This document shows, piece by piece, positions 33,768 to 44,736 of a stretch of 64,000 nucleotides of DNA. Within the stretch, counting starts at the first letter, position 1, and every line of letters starts with the position of its first letter. This DNA comes from Erysipelotrichaceae bacterium 66202529. Its GTDB lineage: Bacteria > Bacillota_I > Bacilli_A > Erysipelotrichales > Erysipelotrichaceae. The position numbers and the translations under genes are program-made. The DNA is taken from the NCBI GenBank assembly GCA_017161075.1, contig CP046174.1, forward strand, positions 3,348,001 to 3,412,000. The letters run 5' to 3'. The notes under the pieces are model-generated. The model searched no databases. It saw only the letters and a program-made list of their open reading frames with translations, and had not been told where the DNA came from.

Positions 33768-36700
33768 GCCTCCATTTCGATGTTTTCTTCATTTACGATT
33801 TCAACAGTGGTAGAGGGATCGTTCAAAGCAAGATCTATTTCTTTTTGTCGGTTTAATAACTGGTTAAGCATTTCTGCATCTTTGAATTGACTCGATATGA
33901 TTTCTTCTAATACAAGTTGGTTATCTAACTGAACGGCTTTTTGATTTTGTAATGTGGTTAATTGATCTTCCATTTCTGAAATCAGTTTATCGAATCTATT
34001 AAAATTCACTTGCACTAAATTACTAATACTAGCTGGACGATAAGAATCATTTTTAGCGATAAGAATGAAGTATAATTCAAGTCCAACCTTTTGAATAGCC
34101 ATGTCATATCCACGATATTTCCCAAATGGTTTTTTATTATCTGTTAATAAATTGAAATTTTGAATTAGCCGTTGTAATTCTTCGCCAGCCCTTTTTATAT
34201 CAGTATAAGTAATATCGTTAATTGTAACAGAGAATGTTTTACTATTATCTTTCATAGAAACATCTTCTTCTAATAAGGCTATTTGATCTTCTAATTTTTT
34301 AATCTTTGCTGGCAACTCTATTATACTCTTTTCTGCTTGAAATTTCTGCTTTAAAAAATTAGATTTTTTCATCTGTAATTGTCTTATTTGATTATCTACT
34401 TCCATTTTTTTACGTATGAGGGGATTTCCTGATGCGATTGCTTTTATTTCAGCATATGATAATATATTTTCATCCATTTCATCCATAGTACGAATTGTGT
34501 TTGATCCCTCAAGTAACTGTTGCATATAGGTACTCTTTGTCTCAATAATCTGCCATGAATATGCATCGTAGCTCTTAACAGTTACATATCTAAATTCATA
34601 TATGGCATCAAACATATTGCCTTGTCTAAACCCACGTCCATTCCTTTGTTCAATGTCACTTGCTTTCCACGGAACATCAATGTGATGTATTGCACATAAG
34701 CGTTGTTGTATATTTGTTCCAGCTCCCATTTTTGGTGTGCTGGCAATTATTATTCTTTTTATACCATCATTTAATTCATCAAAAAGTAGACTCTTTTCAC
34801 TTTCTGTCTGATAATCATGTATGAAGGCTATTTCTTCTTTTGGTATTCCATGCTCAACAAGCAATTTACGCAATTCAAAATATATATTCCATTTATCATT
34901 ATTAGGAGTGCTATAATCGCAAAATAACACTTGTACACCTTTGTTTTCTGCAAACTCGTCATAGACTTTTTTCACATTGCTTGCTATACCGATGATTTTG
35001 GTGCCAGCTATGCACCCATATTCTTCATCAATAAGTCTAAGGTCTATAGATGCCTTTTTACTATCGGTATTCACTTTAAGCGGATTATCTACTCTAGGAT
35101 CAACAGCATTCGCATGTATAAGTTCCATTCTTTCAACCACATCCTCCATGTATTCTTTTAATTCAGGACTAGGTTCATTTTGGATGATTATTGGCTTTCC
35201 TCCAATTCTAGTAGGTATCGTAGAGTTTTGCCTCTGTAATTTACTATTTTTCATTTCGTTTGCAAGCATATTAGAGGTCATAATGATCGCATTTTTACGA
35301 AACATTTGCATGAGTTCAGGTATATTGAAAAATTTATTGAATCTTTCTTTTGTTTGATAACTACCACCATCAACGCTGATTTCTAGTGTCTGCGTGACTT
35401 TACCATAATTTTTAGCCCATGCATCAAAACTATAAATTTGTTTCTCCTGTAATAGATCCTCCTGTAGATAACGCTGAAATGTATATAATTCTGTCATGGA
35501 ATTACTCATTGGAGTACCTGTAGCCATAATAACACTTCCACCTTTAGATTTGATATAGTTTGCTTTACAATATAAATCAAAAGCTTTTTGCGATGCAGTC
35601 GTACTTACACCAGCAATGTTAGACATTCTCGTTGTTATAGCTAAATTTTTAAAATAATGTGCCTCATCTACACATAATAAATCAATACCCAACTGTTGCC
35701 ATACAATACCGTCATCTGTTTTATGATCAAGCAAAGATTCTATTTTAGTTTCATATGATTTTTTTGAACTTTCTAAACGTTTAATCAAATATGTGTTTTT
35801 TACATCTGATTCTCTCTCTAACTCTATAGCAACGGATAGATCATCAATCATATTTCTAATGCTATCTATCTGATAATCTTTTGATAAAGGAATCAATTTA
35901 AAGGACGAATGGGCAATGATTATTGCGTCATAATCATTAGTTGCTATACGGTGGATAAAAGCATTTCTATTATCTTTCTGTAAATCTTTCTTTGTAGCAC
36001 ATAGAATATTTGCAGATGGGTATAACGTATAAAATTCTTGTGACCATTGCATAACCAAATGATTAGGTACAACTATCATAGGTTTTGTTCTTAAACCAAT
36101 ACGTTTTAGTTCCATAATTGTTGCAATAATCTCAAAAGTTTTTCCAGCACCAACTGCTTGAGCTAGTAGGGTATTACCTCCAAACATCATTTGTGCAACA
36201 CTATTTTTCTGAAAATCCTCTAAAGTGATTAGTGGATTCATTTGAGGAAAAGTAAGATACGCACCGTCATACGTTTGCAAAACATCAGAATTATATAAAT
36301 TATTATAGATTTTTTCTAAATCTTCTCTACGGTTTAAATCACTATAAATCCAATCTTGCCATACAGAATCCAAGTTGTTCGCTTTATAACGAGCTTGTAT
36401 TGTACGTTCTTTATTCAATTTACTTTTTACTTTCTTTTTTCCATTTTCGTAAACATCATAATAATTCATGATTTTAATGGTTTTGGAGTTAATAACATCA
36501 TCCATTAAATCAATTATACTATAGTCAGGTTGTCTGTATTTTATATCCAAGTTTTCAGATGGGGGTACTGCCCAGTTATCATAATAGTTCATATTAAGTA
36601 TATACTTTGGAATCATTATATCCCAACTTCCCAGTAAGGGAGAATAACTAGCTTTTACTGAATCCTTTTGATATCCTTTGATATTTAGAAGATGACAAAT

Positions 36701-38911
36701 AAATTCAGATACATATTTTGCTGGAACCCATGTAGTTCCTAGCTGACAAGTGATATTATCTGCTGTTATCCACTCAGGTAGAAAACGTTTTAAATCTGTA
36801 ATATTGTTGTCAAACCTACCATCATCATTTTTACTTTCTGCTATTTTTAGTTTCTCTCTTATATTGCCACTTAGATATTCATTGCTAGGGGTTAGGGAAC
36901 CATCTTTAGGATCAACATAAATTTGATGTTCTTTCAATAACTCAGCCTCTATATCTTCTTTACTCTTGTTGTAAATTGTTTGCATAAAATCTATATTTAT
37001 ACGTCCAAACTTATCTAAAGAAACTAACATAGCGTCTTTGGCAGATTCAGCATGTATTATCTGATCACGAGGTTTAATAGTTCTTTTTCTAAAAATATCT
37101 GATGTAGACACTTTATTTGTTTTCTTATCAATGATTTCAAGTGCCATAAGCATATAAAAGTTAGGATCATTTCTGAATATCCTGAAATTCTCTTTTGAAT
37201 TGATATATCCATATTGAATAATAAATTCATTATAGGATTGTTTAAGTTGCTCTTGTAAATTTTGAAATTCAATTTGATTAAAATTATGTAATTGTATATG
37301 AATGAGCTTTTCTATAATGTTTTCTATAAGCAATAACTGTCTAATTCTACTCTCATTTTTATAATCAGTTAATTTTATTTTATTTGAACTTTGCCTACGA
37401 TAAATATCACGATCAATCAAAAAATAAGCACCATCTTTTATATTTTGGTATTCACTTTCTAGTTTTGTGATTTGAGTTTCATTTTCATTTAAGAAAATTT
37501 CTTCTTCGTGATAAATATCATCAGGGAAGTGATCAACTGCTCTTTGTAGCATTTCAGCAAGAGTAAACTCTTTGTTTGGATTCACAGTTAATTCATGACC
37601 ACCAAAAGCATTAGATCTCGTTGTTAGTGTTCCGAGTATCATATGAGGATTGCTAGTGAAATAATGATTGATATGTTTGCCTTGAAACTCATCTGTTTTA
37701 AGCCAACTGTTTTCTTCATCAACGGTAACTCTTAATTGATCTAGTTTCTTTAAAAATATGATATCGCTCGTTATAGTGGTGTTTGCTCCATTCTTTGTGA
37801 ATGTGTTGTTAGGTAGGCGTATTGCACCGATTAGATCTGCTCTCTCATATAGCCATTCACGTATTTTATTATTTGGATTATCTAATGTTGCCGTTGAGGT
37901 TATAAAACACAAAAGCCCGCCTTGGCGGACTTTTGATAATGCTTTAGCAAAAAAGAAATCATGGATTTGAAAATTATATTTAGCAAACTCTCGATCGTAA
38001 ACACTGTATCTACCAAAGGGTACGTTAGATATGGCTAAATCAAACGAATTATTTTGATATTCAGTTTTCTCAAAACCTTTTATTTGCACTTCAATACTTG
38101 GATAAAGATATTTGCAGATACTTCCGGATATATTGTCTATTTCAACCGCATTGATATTACTATTTGTACGCATATCATTAGGCATCAATCCAATAAAATT
38201 ACCAGTACCAACACAAGGGTCTAAGATATTTCCACAATCAAATCCCATTTTCTGTACAATCTCATACATAGACTTTATCACTACTTGCGGTGTATAGAAG
38301 CTTGTTAAAGTGGATGCCATACATTCTTTGTATTCTTTATCAGATATGTATTTCTGTAATTCTTCTCGTTCTTTTTTCCAATCAGGATTTTGATTATCAA
38401 AAAGATGGGGTAGACCGCCCCATCCTGTATAATGCGATAAAATTTCCTGTACATCTTGTGTTAGCTGTATTTCACTTGCCTCTAATGATCTTAAAGTTTT
38501 TATGGCTTTAAGATTGTTCTTGAACTTCTGCTTTGCATTTAAAGATTGATCTTCATTCTCTATGCTAAAGTCATGTTGCGAACTTGTTGAACTAAGTAAT
38601 CCATTGTCTGTCTCTCTGCTTCGCTTTTTATTTTTACTATGTTTGCGGTCATCTCTGGGTAGCTCGTCTCTGGTGTCCCATAGATCAAGCTTAGGTTCTT
38701 CATAATTCGTACTTCTACTTTTTCTACTTCTTCTTCTAACAATTTTACTTGAGTTGTCAAGGTTTTCTGAAAACGTAATTTGTGATAAACTTTCGGATTC
38801 TCCTGTTTCAAAATTTCCACGATCATTTTTTGCATCGATGTCCCAATCAAAACTGGCGAATAAGCTGATTTGGCTTTCATCATTATTTATCACTCCTTTG
38901 TTCTTACTCAT
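33764..38911 (-). CDS. 1715-aa N6-adenine methylase / SNF2-type helicase fusion
   Basis: Large DNA-modifying protein of the type carried by many Clostridial ICEs, thought to protect or process incoming DNA. Order: charged disordered N terminus (1-115); methylase domain with the SAM motif LDPCVGTGNF (about 232) and catalytic SNVPFG (about 297, the NPPF equivalent); middle region; helicase with Walker A AVGAGKTFEI (about 920), VDEAH box (about 1082), ATGTPMSN (about 1130) and motif VI QRNGRGFRQGN (about 1424); coiled coil and C-terminal region. It is one uninterrupted frame. Helper for conjugation or anti-restriction is inference. Confidence 0.9.
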   Translation of the reverse strand: MSKNKGVINNDESQISLFASFDWDIDAKNDRGNFETGESESLSQITFSENLDNSSKIVRRRSRKSRSTNYEEPKLDLWDTRDELPRDDRKHSKNKKRSRETDNGLLSSTSSQHDFSIENEDQSLNAKQKFKNNLKAIKTLRSLEASEIQLTQDVQEILSHYTGWGGLPHLFDNQNPDWKKEREELQKYISDKEYKECMASTLTSFYTPQVVIKSMYEIVQKMGFDCGNILDPCVGTGNFIGLMPNDMRTNSNINAVEIDNISGSICKYLYPSIEVQIKGFEKTEYQNNSFDLAISNVPFGRYSVYDREFAKYNFQIHDFFFAKALSKVRQGGLLCFITSTATLDNPNNKIREWLYERADLIGAIRLPNNTFTKNGANTTITSDIIFLKKLDQLRVTVDEENSWLKTDEFQGKHINHYFTSNPHMILGTLTTRSNAFGGHELTVNPNKEFTLAEMLQRAVDHFPDDIYHEEEIFLNENETQITKLESEYQNIKDGAYFLIDRDIYRRQSSNKIKLTDYKNESRIRQLLLIENIIEKLIHIQLHNFNQIEFQNLQEQLKQSYNEFIIQYGYINSKENFRIFRNDPNFYMLMALEIIDKKTNKVSTSDIFRKRTIKPRDQIIHAESAKDAMLVSLDKFGRINIDFMQTIYNKSKEDIEAELLKEHQIYVDPKDGSLTPSNEYLSGNIREKLKIAESKNDDGRFDNNITDLKRFLPEWITADNITCQLGTTWVPAKYVSEFICHLLNIKGYQKDSVKASYSPLLGSWDIMIPKYILNMNYYDNWAVPPSENLDIKYRQPDYSIIDLMDDVINSKTIKIMNYYDVYENGKKKVKSKLNKERTIQARYKANNLDSVWQDWIYSDLNRREDLEKIYNNLYNSDVLQTYDGAYLTFPQMNPLITLEDFQKNSVAQMMFGGNTLLAQAVGAGKTFEIIATIMELKRIGLRTKPMIVVPNHLVMQWSQEFYTLYPSANILCATKKDLQKDNRNAFIHRIATNDYDAIIIAHSSFKLIPLSKDYQIDSIRNMIDDLSVAIELERESDVKNTYLIKRLESSKKSYETKIESLLDHKTDDGIVWQQLGIDLLCVDEAHYFKNLAITTRMSNIAGVSTTASQKAFDLYCKANYIKSKGGSVIMATGTPMSNSMTELYTFQRYLQEDLLQEKQIYSFDAWAKNYGKVTQTLEISVDGGSYQTKERFNKFFNIPELMQMFRKNAIIMTSNMLANEMKNSKLQRQNSTIPTRIGGKPIIIQNEPSPELKEYMEDVVERMELIHANAVDPRVDNPLKVNTDSKKASIDLRLIDEEYGCIAGTKIIGIASNVKKVYDEFAENKGVQVLFCDYSTPNNDKWNIYFELRKLLVEHGIPKEEIAFIHDYQTESEKSLLFDELNDGIKRIIIASTPKMGAGTNIQQRLCAIHHIDVPWKASDIEQRNGRGFRQGNMFDAIYEFRYVTVKSYDAYSWQIIETKSTYMQQLLEGSNTIRTMDEMDENILSYAEIKAIASGNPLIRKKMEVDNQIRQLQMKKSNFLKQKFQAEKSIIELPAKIKKLEDQIALLEEDVSMKDNSKTFSVTINDITYTDIKRAGEELQRLIQNFNLLTDNKKPFGKYRGYDMAIQKVGLELYFILIAKNDSYRPASISNLVQVNFNRFDKLISEMEDQLTTLQNQKAVQLDNQLVLEEIISSQFKDAEMLNQLLNRQKEIDLALNDPSTTVEIVNEENIEMEA

Positions 38912-38943
38912 ATTTTACCTCCAAGTGAAGTTTTTAACAAGTC

Positions 38944-39834
38944 TTATTGTAAATTGATTATTCGCATAGGGTCTATTGCTTTACCATATAATCTGATTTC
39001 AAAATGACAATGAGCGCCAGTTACATTGCCTGTGTGTCCTGTATGTGCTACTGCTTGCCCCTTTTTTATATTGGTTCCAACGGATAGAGGGGATAAACTA
39101 CTAAGATGACAATAAAGATATGATAAATCATCATCAACTTTTATTATAATCATATTGCCTGAAATAGAATCATAACCATTATAGGTTACAATACCGTCAT
39201 GACTAGCATAAACTGTAGTGCCATCAGGTGTACCAATATCAACACCATAATGCATAGTTGACACACCAAAAGGAGCATACATACCAAAACCAGCATTGAT
39301 AGGATAACGTTGCGCAAATGGATAGGCAAATATATACTTCTTCTGCAAATCCTTATCTCCATCAGGGTTAGGCTTATTTACATTACCTCTATCAATATAA
39401 CTATATTTCGCAATATCTTCTGACAACTGTATTGGATCAAGTTTTTGATATAAGCTTAACTTAACTAATGATTCACTATATTCTTTAATTTGTTTAAGTA
39501 AAAATGGTTTTCCTTGTGCATTTATTGCTTGTTCAGCTTCAGATTTCACAATTTCAATAGTTTCTTTTATATTGGCAGACCAATTAGGAACTACTAAATA
39601 AGATAAGGGTAATTCAATGCTATATTTTTCCTTATACTCATTTATAACAGGATAATAAATCTCATTATATAATTTTATTCCTTCGGGTGTTTGGAAAAAT
39701 TGTTTAGGTATCTCATCACTCATTTGGCTACTTGCAAAAATACCTGTAAATGCCTGTATTGTTACATATATAAGCAAAATTACTATACCTAAAATTCCAC
39801 CTCCAGCGAATTTTAGAATTCTTTTAACTTCCAT
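38944..39834 (-). CDS. membrane-anchored M23 peptidase of the secretion system
   Basis: Expected to open the cell wall for the conjugation channel. 296 aa: one N-terminal membrane segment (about 9-32), a helical stalk (about 40-150), then a LytM/M23 domain (about 190-290) with complete zinc motifs MHYGVDIG, YCHLSS and GAHCHFEI. No lytic transglycosylase partner domain is fused, unlike many Gram-positive VirB1-like proteins. It lies 1 nt after the VirB4 gene. Confidence 0.9.
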   Translation of the reverse strand: MEVKRILKFAGGGILGIVILLIYVTIQAFTGIFASSQMSDEIPKQFFQTPEGIKLYNEIYYPVINEYKEKYSIELPLSYLVVPNWSANIKETIEIVKSEAEQAINAQGKPFLLKQIKEYSESLVKLSLYQKLDPIQLSEDIAKYSYIDRGNVNKPNPDGDKDLQKKYIFAYPFAQRYPINAGFGMYAPFGVSTMHYGVDIGTPDGTTVYASHDGIVTYNGYDSISGNMIIIKVDDDLSYLYCHLSSLSPLSVGTNIKKGQAVAHTGHTGNVTGAHCHFEIRLYGKAIDPMRIINLQ

Positions 39835-39835
39835 T

Positions 39836-42271
39836 CTAATTTTTTTTCATAGCATCGAATAATTCTTTAGTAGCTGTATCCAAAGCTACATTAAGCCGAC
39901 ATGATGCATTCGTACCGATACGCATATAGCATTGACCTATTTTTGCTTTTGCCACAAAATCAAGCTCTGATTTAGGTACAAGCTTCGTTGAAGTCAAATA
40001 GGATACACCAGCATGACCTAAGCCAAAATAAAAAGCATAAGTCGAATTTTCTATAATGCTCTCACCATATTCCTTCACTGAATCGTTTAAGACATCTGAT
40101 ATTTGTTGTGTTGCACAGGATAAACCACCCTTGTATTTTCTAATGCGTTTCACTATGTTTTTTTGAAATTTACCAGTTTCAGGCATATCAGGATCAAGTA
40201 TTACATGAAATTCATCCTCATATAGTTGTTTCCAAGTATTATCATCAGATGATAGAATATCAGTCCACACATATGAAATGATATTGTAATATTGTGTCCT
40301 TAATATACGTTCATCGCCATTCTGCAATCCTGAAATCACAAAGCATAGCAATTTGTTGTTTAGATTTATATTTGTATGATGATTAAAAATTGCACTATCA
40401 GCACCAACTGCTAGAGGTCGAATCAAAGCAACAACTTCATTAAGCCTTTCAACCTTTTTACTTTCTTTCCCGTATTTTTCTATGTATGCATCCTCTTTTT
40501 TCATAAGATGATCATATAAATCTGACATAATAGGAAAGTCTTGAGAACTATAGTTTTTCACTATATCTTCCGCACTGGTATCATACGTAATACCACATTT
40601 TTCATATATTTCCTCTAAAGCTCTTTCTATTTCTGAAAAATGCAAAATGCCAATAGTATCTTGAATGTATAATCGAAAGAATGTCCGTAAAAAGTGTATA
40701 TGTCTTGATAACGGAAAAATATCTTTTAAATCAACTTTGCTATCTAAGTCACTATCATCATCAGGAAGGTCAAATCGTATATGTAGGGGATTGATAATAC
40801 CTTTATTACCGTTGGCACAATCAATTACTGCACCTTTTAAATAACGTGCAAGTTTTGGTAATTCCTTGCCTTCTACATCAATGATATATTGCTTATAGTT
40901 TCGTGCAAAGCGTGTAAGAATCAATAACATAAGTAAGGTTGTCTTACCCATACCACTATTTCCAGCAAGAAATTCATTGCTATTACTACGATCGTTTTGT
41001 CTGATACAGTTGTTATAAAAAACCACACCATTCGACCAATCTGTATACCCAAGAAATACAGCTAAGTGTTTGTCATAAAGAGACTCAAAAACCAAAGGGA
41101 ATCCCCATGCTAAAGTGTCTTGAGTAGTCATTTTATTATATTCTTTTAAAAGATTGTTACATATAGGGGCGGTTGTATGAAGTAGCTTGGTTTGCTCTTG
41201 AATTCCTTCACGTAATGTTATGTTAATGTCACGTGCATAGTTTTTTATATCAAGAATTTGGCGTTTTAAATCTTCTAAATTTGAATTTTTGATCCGCAAG
41301 GAAACAAAAAAAGATAATGGCTTATAGTCACTACCTGTCATTTTACTTATAATTTTCTCTATATCTAATAGTTGCTTTTGAATAGAAGCTTTTGCTGTTG
41401 TATCTGATTCTCTATTATAAGATCGAGTTAATGTTTTATGTGTTTTATTTAATTGTTTGCTTAGTTCATTTCCCTCTGTTTGTTCAAAATGTAAAGAGAA
41501 GTCTACATCAGGCATCATTGTCAAGTATGATAGATAGGCAAATATAGGAGTTGCTGTATAAGAATATACAAATAGTTCTTTCGTATAAATTCCATCAATG
41601 CAAATTGATTTTTTTAAACCATCTTTTGCCTTTTCCATAACAGTAGGACATATGTAATCCATGATATCATTACCCAGTACATCAAAGAAAGCTCCATCAA
41701 AGGAGCTTGTATACGGATTATAGTAATTATATATGATCTTAGTCTGATCAAGAATAGATAATACTTTACAGGGAATTAGATTGCTAATTGATCTAATTAT
41801 CTCAGATACTTTATTATCAAGACGATCTATATCCGTATCTTTTAATAATAAGATAAATGCTCGATCAATCAGTGTCATTTCTTTTGCTGTATTGGCAAGT
41901 TGTTGCTTGTCATGTTCTAATACTTCATAACGCATCATATCTTGTTCATCTGTGAAATCAATCATAGCCTGTAAATCATCTATTTCATTTAAGTATCCAT
42001 CAATATCTGCGCCAATTTCATAGCTAAATAATTGTCCACATCTTGCGGTAAAAATATGCTGATAAGTTGAGATATAATCATACTGATCATCTTTAGATAA
42101 ACCAAAAATATTTACTGCAGAAAGCTGTATCATTTTAATATATTCTTTATTGTTTTTTATGTAGTACAACGCCTTGTCATAATCGTATGAGAATGGAAGT
42201 GAATCACGTATTGAATTATGAGTTTTGATTTTCTTTGTAATTTGCTTTTTAGTACTTTTTTTCTTTCTCAT
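39836..42271 (-). CDS. VirB4/TraE-type conjugation ATPase
   Basis: Motor ATPase of the type IV secretion system. 811 aa. N-terminal half forms the VirB4 barrel-like region; Walker A GNSGMGKTTLL near residue 438; Walker B-like LYEDEFHVILDPD near 690; the following GGLSCATQQISDVL matches the VirB4/TraC sensor motif. Start overlaps the 181-aa gene by 4 nt. The N terminus is strongly basic (RKKKSTKKQITKKIK). Confidence 0.94.
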   Translation of the reverse strand: MRKKKSTKKQITKKIKTHNSIRDSLPFSYDYDKALYYIKNNKEYIKMIQLSAVNIFGLSKDDQYDYISTYQHIFTARCGQLFSYEIGADIDGYLNEIDDLQAMIDFTDEQDMMRYEVLEHDKQQLANTAKEMTLIDRAFILLLKDTDIDRLDNKVSEIIRSISNLIPCKVLSILDQTKIIYNYYNPYTSSFDGAFFDVLGNDIMDYICPTVMEKAKDGLKKSICIDGIYTKELFVYSYTATPIFAYLSYLTMMPDVDFSLHFEQTEGNELSKQLNKTHKTLTRSYNRESDTTAKASIQKQLLDIEKIISKMTGSDYKPLSFFVSLRIKNSNLEDLKRQILDIKNYARDINITLREGIQEQTKLLHTTAPICNNLLKEYNKMTTQDTLAWGFPLVFESLYDKHLAVFLGYTDWSNGVVFYNNCIRQNDRSNSNEFLAGNSGMGKTTLLMLLILTRFARNYKQYIIDVEGKELPKLARYLKGAVIDCANGNKGIINPLHIRFDLPDDDSDLDSKVDLKDIFPLSRHIHFLRTFFRLYIQDTIGILHFSEIERALEEIYEKCGITYDTSAEDIVKNYSSQDFPIMSDLYDHLMKKEDAYIEKYGKESKKVERLNEVVALIRPLAVGADSAIFNHHTNINLNNKLLCFVISGLQNGDERILRTQYYNIISYVWTDILSSDDNTWKQLYEDEFHVILDPDMPETGKFQKNIVKRIRKYKGGLSCATQQISDVLNDSVKEYGESIIENSTYAFYFGLGHAGVSYLTSTKLVPKSELDFVAKAKIGQCYMRIGTNASCRLNVALDTATKELFDAMKKN

Positions 42272-42813
42272 ATATTTAATTCTTCCTCCTTATTTTGTTC
42301 CATATATCTGTCTAATAATTCAGGACAATCAATAAAATTTATCCTTTCCAAAGCTCCAGCATATACAGTGATATAAGGGGTATTGTCATCCGTCAATAAT
42401 TCACAACTATATTCAAGTTTTTTACAATCATTTGATAAATTATCAAAATCAGGCAACTTCATAAATTCAGGTTCAGGAACATCCATAAAATATATACCAT
42501 TATCACTTTTCAATAACTTTCTAGTCAAATACTGTAAAGTTAGTGGTAATTCTTCAAATTTGATATAATTTTCAATTTTCATTTCCATGATTTCGTGTTT
42601 TATTTTATCAATATCCCATAAACCAAAACTATCTGAATAGTATATTAAGATAGATTCAATATCACAATTTTTATTTTTTACAGAATATCTTACATCAAAA
42701 AACTCTGCTTTTTCTATAACACCAAAATCATTAGCACTTAATGCATTTACTCCTATATCTTTAATTTGATAACTTACATTTTTATCATAGAAATTTATCT
42801 TACAATCCGTCAT
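42268..42813 (-). CDS. unknown 181-aa protein (paralogue of 53,852-54,349)
   Basis: Soluble protein in the secretion block, overlapping its neighbours on both sides (14 nt and 4 nt), so firmly part of the operon. It shares IKFEELPLTLQYL (about residue 93) and a C-terminal ITVYAGALERINFIDC (about 148) with the 165-aa protein at 53,852, where the equivalents are VKFTALPRHLQQL and IIISNGIHNHVNYINS. Family not recognised. Confidence 0.7.
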   Translation of the reverse strand: MTDCKINFYDKNVSYQIKDIGVNALSANDFGVIEKAEFFDVRYSVKNKNCDIESILIYYSDSFGLWDIDKIKHEIMEMKIENYIKFEELPLTLQYLTRKLLKSDNGIYFMDVPEPEFMKLPDFDNLSNDCKKLEYSCELLTDDNTPYITVYAGALERINFIDCPELLDRYMEQNKEEELNI

Positions 42814-43105
42814 AATTGCTCCGTGGAATAAAATATAAATACGATGGTTCTCGAAAGTCTTTTATAACTTTGTGAATAATAATTGATAACGATTGGTTCA
42901 TTTGTGGAATCGTTATATAAAATACACCTGATAACAATGCAATCATCAAAGATATAAAAATACGTAGTAAATCTGACAGGTAAAACAAAAGAATATACAA
43001 ACTAAAATAAACCGCTATAATCTTAAAAACCTCTTTTACGTCCCATATCATGAAGATTTTTTCTTTAACTTTAATGTTGTTTACGATGATCTTGTAATCG
43101 TCCAT
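42800..43105 (-). CDS. PrgI/VirB3-like small membrane protein
   Basis: 101 aa with two adjacent hydrophobic helices (about 27-45 and 49-66, the second followed by QMNQSL). Size, topology and position between a VirB6-like gene and VirB4 match PrgI/VirB3-type channel subunits. The sequence itself is too short for a firmer call. Confidence 0.75.
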   Translation of the reverse strand: MDDYKIIVNNIKVKEKIFMIWDVKEVFKIIAVYFSLYILLFYLSDLLRIFISLMIALLSGVFYITIPQMNQSLSIIIHKVIKDFREPSYLYFIPRSNYDGL

Positions 43106-43107
43106 AG

Positions 43108-44733
43108 TTACCTCCTTTTGAATATAGACTTCAATCTGTCATTATCTTCTCTGAAATCATCTATTTGCTCATTTTCAGGTTGCAGTGTATCAATGCTTTC
43201 TTTTGGTGTGGATGAATTTTTAAAGAAATCTGTGTTATGCCTTGCTATATCTTTCTTAGATGTAGCATCAAAATAAGGTTTTGCTTTGGTATTAGCAGTA
43301 TCTTTTTTTGTGGAATCATTGCTCATAGGTTTATTGGCTGATTTTACTGTTTTATTAGGATTGCTAGTAACGTTATTATTTGGCTTATTCATACTTTCAA
43401 TAGGGGCAGAATGCTGTGGTGTTTGATTATCGCTCTTTGTATCTTCTCCATATCCATTATTCATTTCAGTTGGTTCAGGTTGCATACTATCATTACTTGT
43501 TGAATTATCACTTGTAGATGCAGTATTATTTGAATATGGCTTTTGTGATTGTGAATCTGAGGTTGCATTAGGGTATGAATAATTACTAGGGGAACTTCTT
43601 GCAGAATTACTTGCTGATCCATTTGTTTTACTGTCTTGTTTACCTGAATTTGAATTTGATTTTTGTCCTAGTGAGCCTATATGTCTGCCTAATTTTTTTG
43701 CTGAATTTATTGCGCCTCCATAGCGACCTTCACCAGTCATGGACGGTTTACCAAAAACTGCTTGAAATCCACCTCGTGCCATCCGTAATGGTGCCATAGA
43801 TGTCCGCATCGCACTACTCATTTGATTCAAACTATCTGATATACCAGCAAAATATCCACCAACCATGCTATTTATGATATTAGGAGTTGCCACAACAAAG
43901 ATAAGTCCAGCCAAATATAAGTATAATTTTGCCCATGTATCACCTACTTGATTTATGCTAACAATTATTTTTGTCAAAAAAACTAACAAATATATTTGTG
44001 CAATATTAAGAATGAAAGCTGATAAGACGCTATTTCTTAAAACAGTGAAAGGAGTAGCATTGTTATAGTTCGTTAATGATAAAGCACATAAAGGTGTAAT
44101 GACTTTATAAAACGCTAAAGAAATTATTCTTAACGAAACCTGTAACGTTATCACAGCTAAAAGTATCCAAAATATCAAAGATCCTACAATAGTCCAAAAG
44201 AAATTTAAATCATAGATGTAATTGTCATCTTCATCCTCCTCATTGATATCTAATGAATTATCTTTAAGCTCTTTTATGATCTTTTTTGTTGTAGGATCGT
44301 CTAACCCTCCAAATGACTTAAATAGCATTTCATTAACTCCTTCTGATATGGTGTTCGTATCATTGCCAGAAAGTATAATTGTATTGGATGATGATACAAT
44401 AGAGGATCCGATATTAAATGCAATAGGTGTTGCCAGCATTACGATGGCTACCGTGATAATCGTAAGAGATTTACGATATATGTTAAGATTTTGCTCATCA
44501 TCTCTCATCATTGCCCATAATACTTCAAACGACCATTTTACTGGTAAGATAGCAAATGCAATAACTACCAATCCATTGAAACTAGAGGTTACAAAACTAT
44601 CATTTAGTATACTAAATGGTAATATATGTCCAGTTAAAATATTTAATAATCCTGATAGCATATCAAGCGTACTTTTACAAATTAACCACTGAAACTCCCG
44701 TATAAGATCCTCGATCCATGAAAAATCAAACAT
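43108..44733 (-). CDS. VirB6/TrbL-like polytopic channel protein
   Basis: 541 aa. About six hydrophobic segments within residues 15-305, with the family-like GLDD..TKKIIKEL extracellular loop near 140-170, followed by a long hydrophilic low-complexity tail (about 345-541) rich in Ser/Asn/Lys/Thr. The arrangement matches Gram-positive VirB6-like proteins such as those of Tn1549-type elements. The tail ends in a basic RLKSIFKRR. Confidence 0.85.
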   Translation of the reverse strand: MFDFSWIEDLIREFQWLICKSTLDMLSGLLNILTGHILPFSILNDSFVTSSFNGLVVIAFAILPVKWSFEVLWAMMRDDEQNLNIYRKSLTIITVAIVMLATPIAFNIGSSIVSSSNTIILSGNDTNTISEGVNEMLFKSFGGLDDPTTKKIIKELKDNSLDINEEDEDDNYIYDLNFFWTIVGSLIFWILLAVITLQVSLRIISLAFYKVITPLCALSLTNYNNATPFTVLRNSVLSAFILNIAQIYLLVFLTKIIVSINQVGDTWAKLYLYLAGLIFVVATPNIINSMVGGYFAGISDSLNQMSSAMRTSMAPLRMARGGFQAVFGKPSMTGEGRYGGAINSAKKLGRHIGSLGQKSNSNSGKQDSKTNGSASNSARSSPSNYSYPNATSDSQSQKPYSNNTASTSDNSTSNDSMQPEPTEMNNGYGEDTKSDNQTPQHSAPIESMNKPNNNVTSNPNKTVKSANKPMSNDSTKKDTANTKAKPYFDATSKKDIARHNTDFFKNSSTPKESIDTLQPENEQIDDFREDNDRLKSIFKRR

Positions 44734-44736
44734 ATA

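Noticed and set aside
37900..37930. Terminator-like inverted repeat AAAGCCCGCC/GGCGGACTTT
   Set aside because: Lies within the methylase domain coding sequence of the 1715-aa gene, so an internal terminator is unlikely.
38560..38883. 107-codon minus-strand frame inside the helicase gene
   Set aside because: Fully overlaps the disordered N-terminal coding region of the 1715-aa gene in another frame, without its own start signal.
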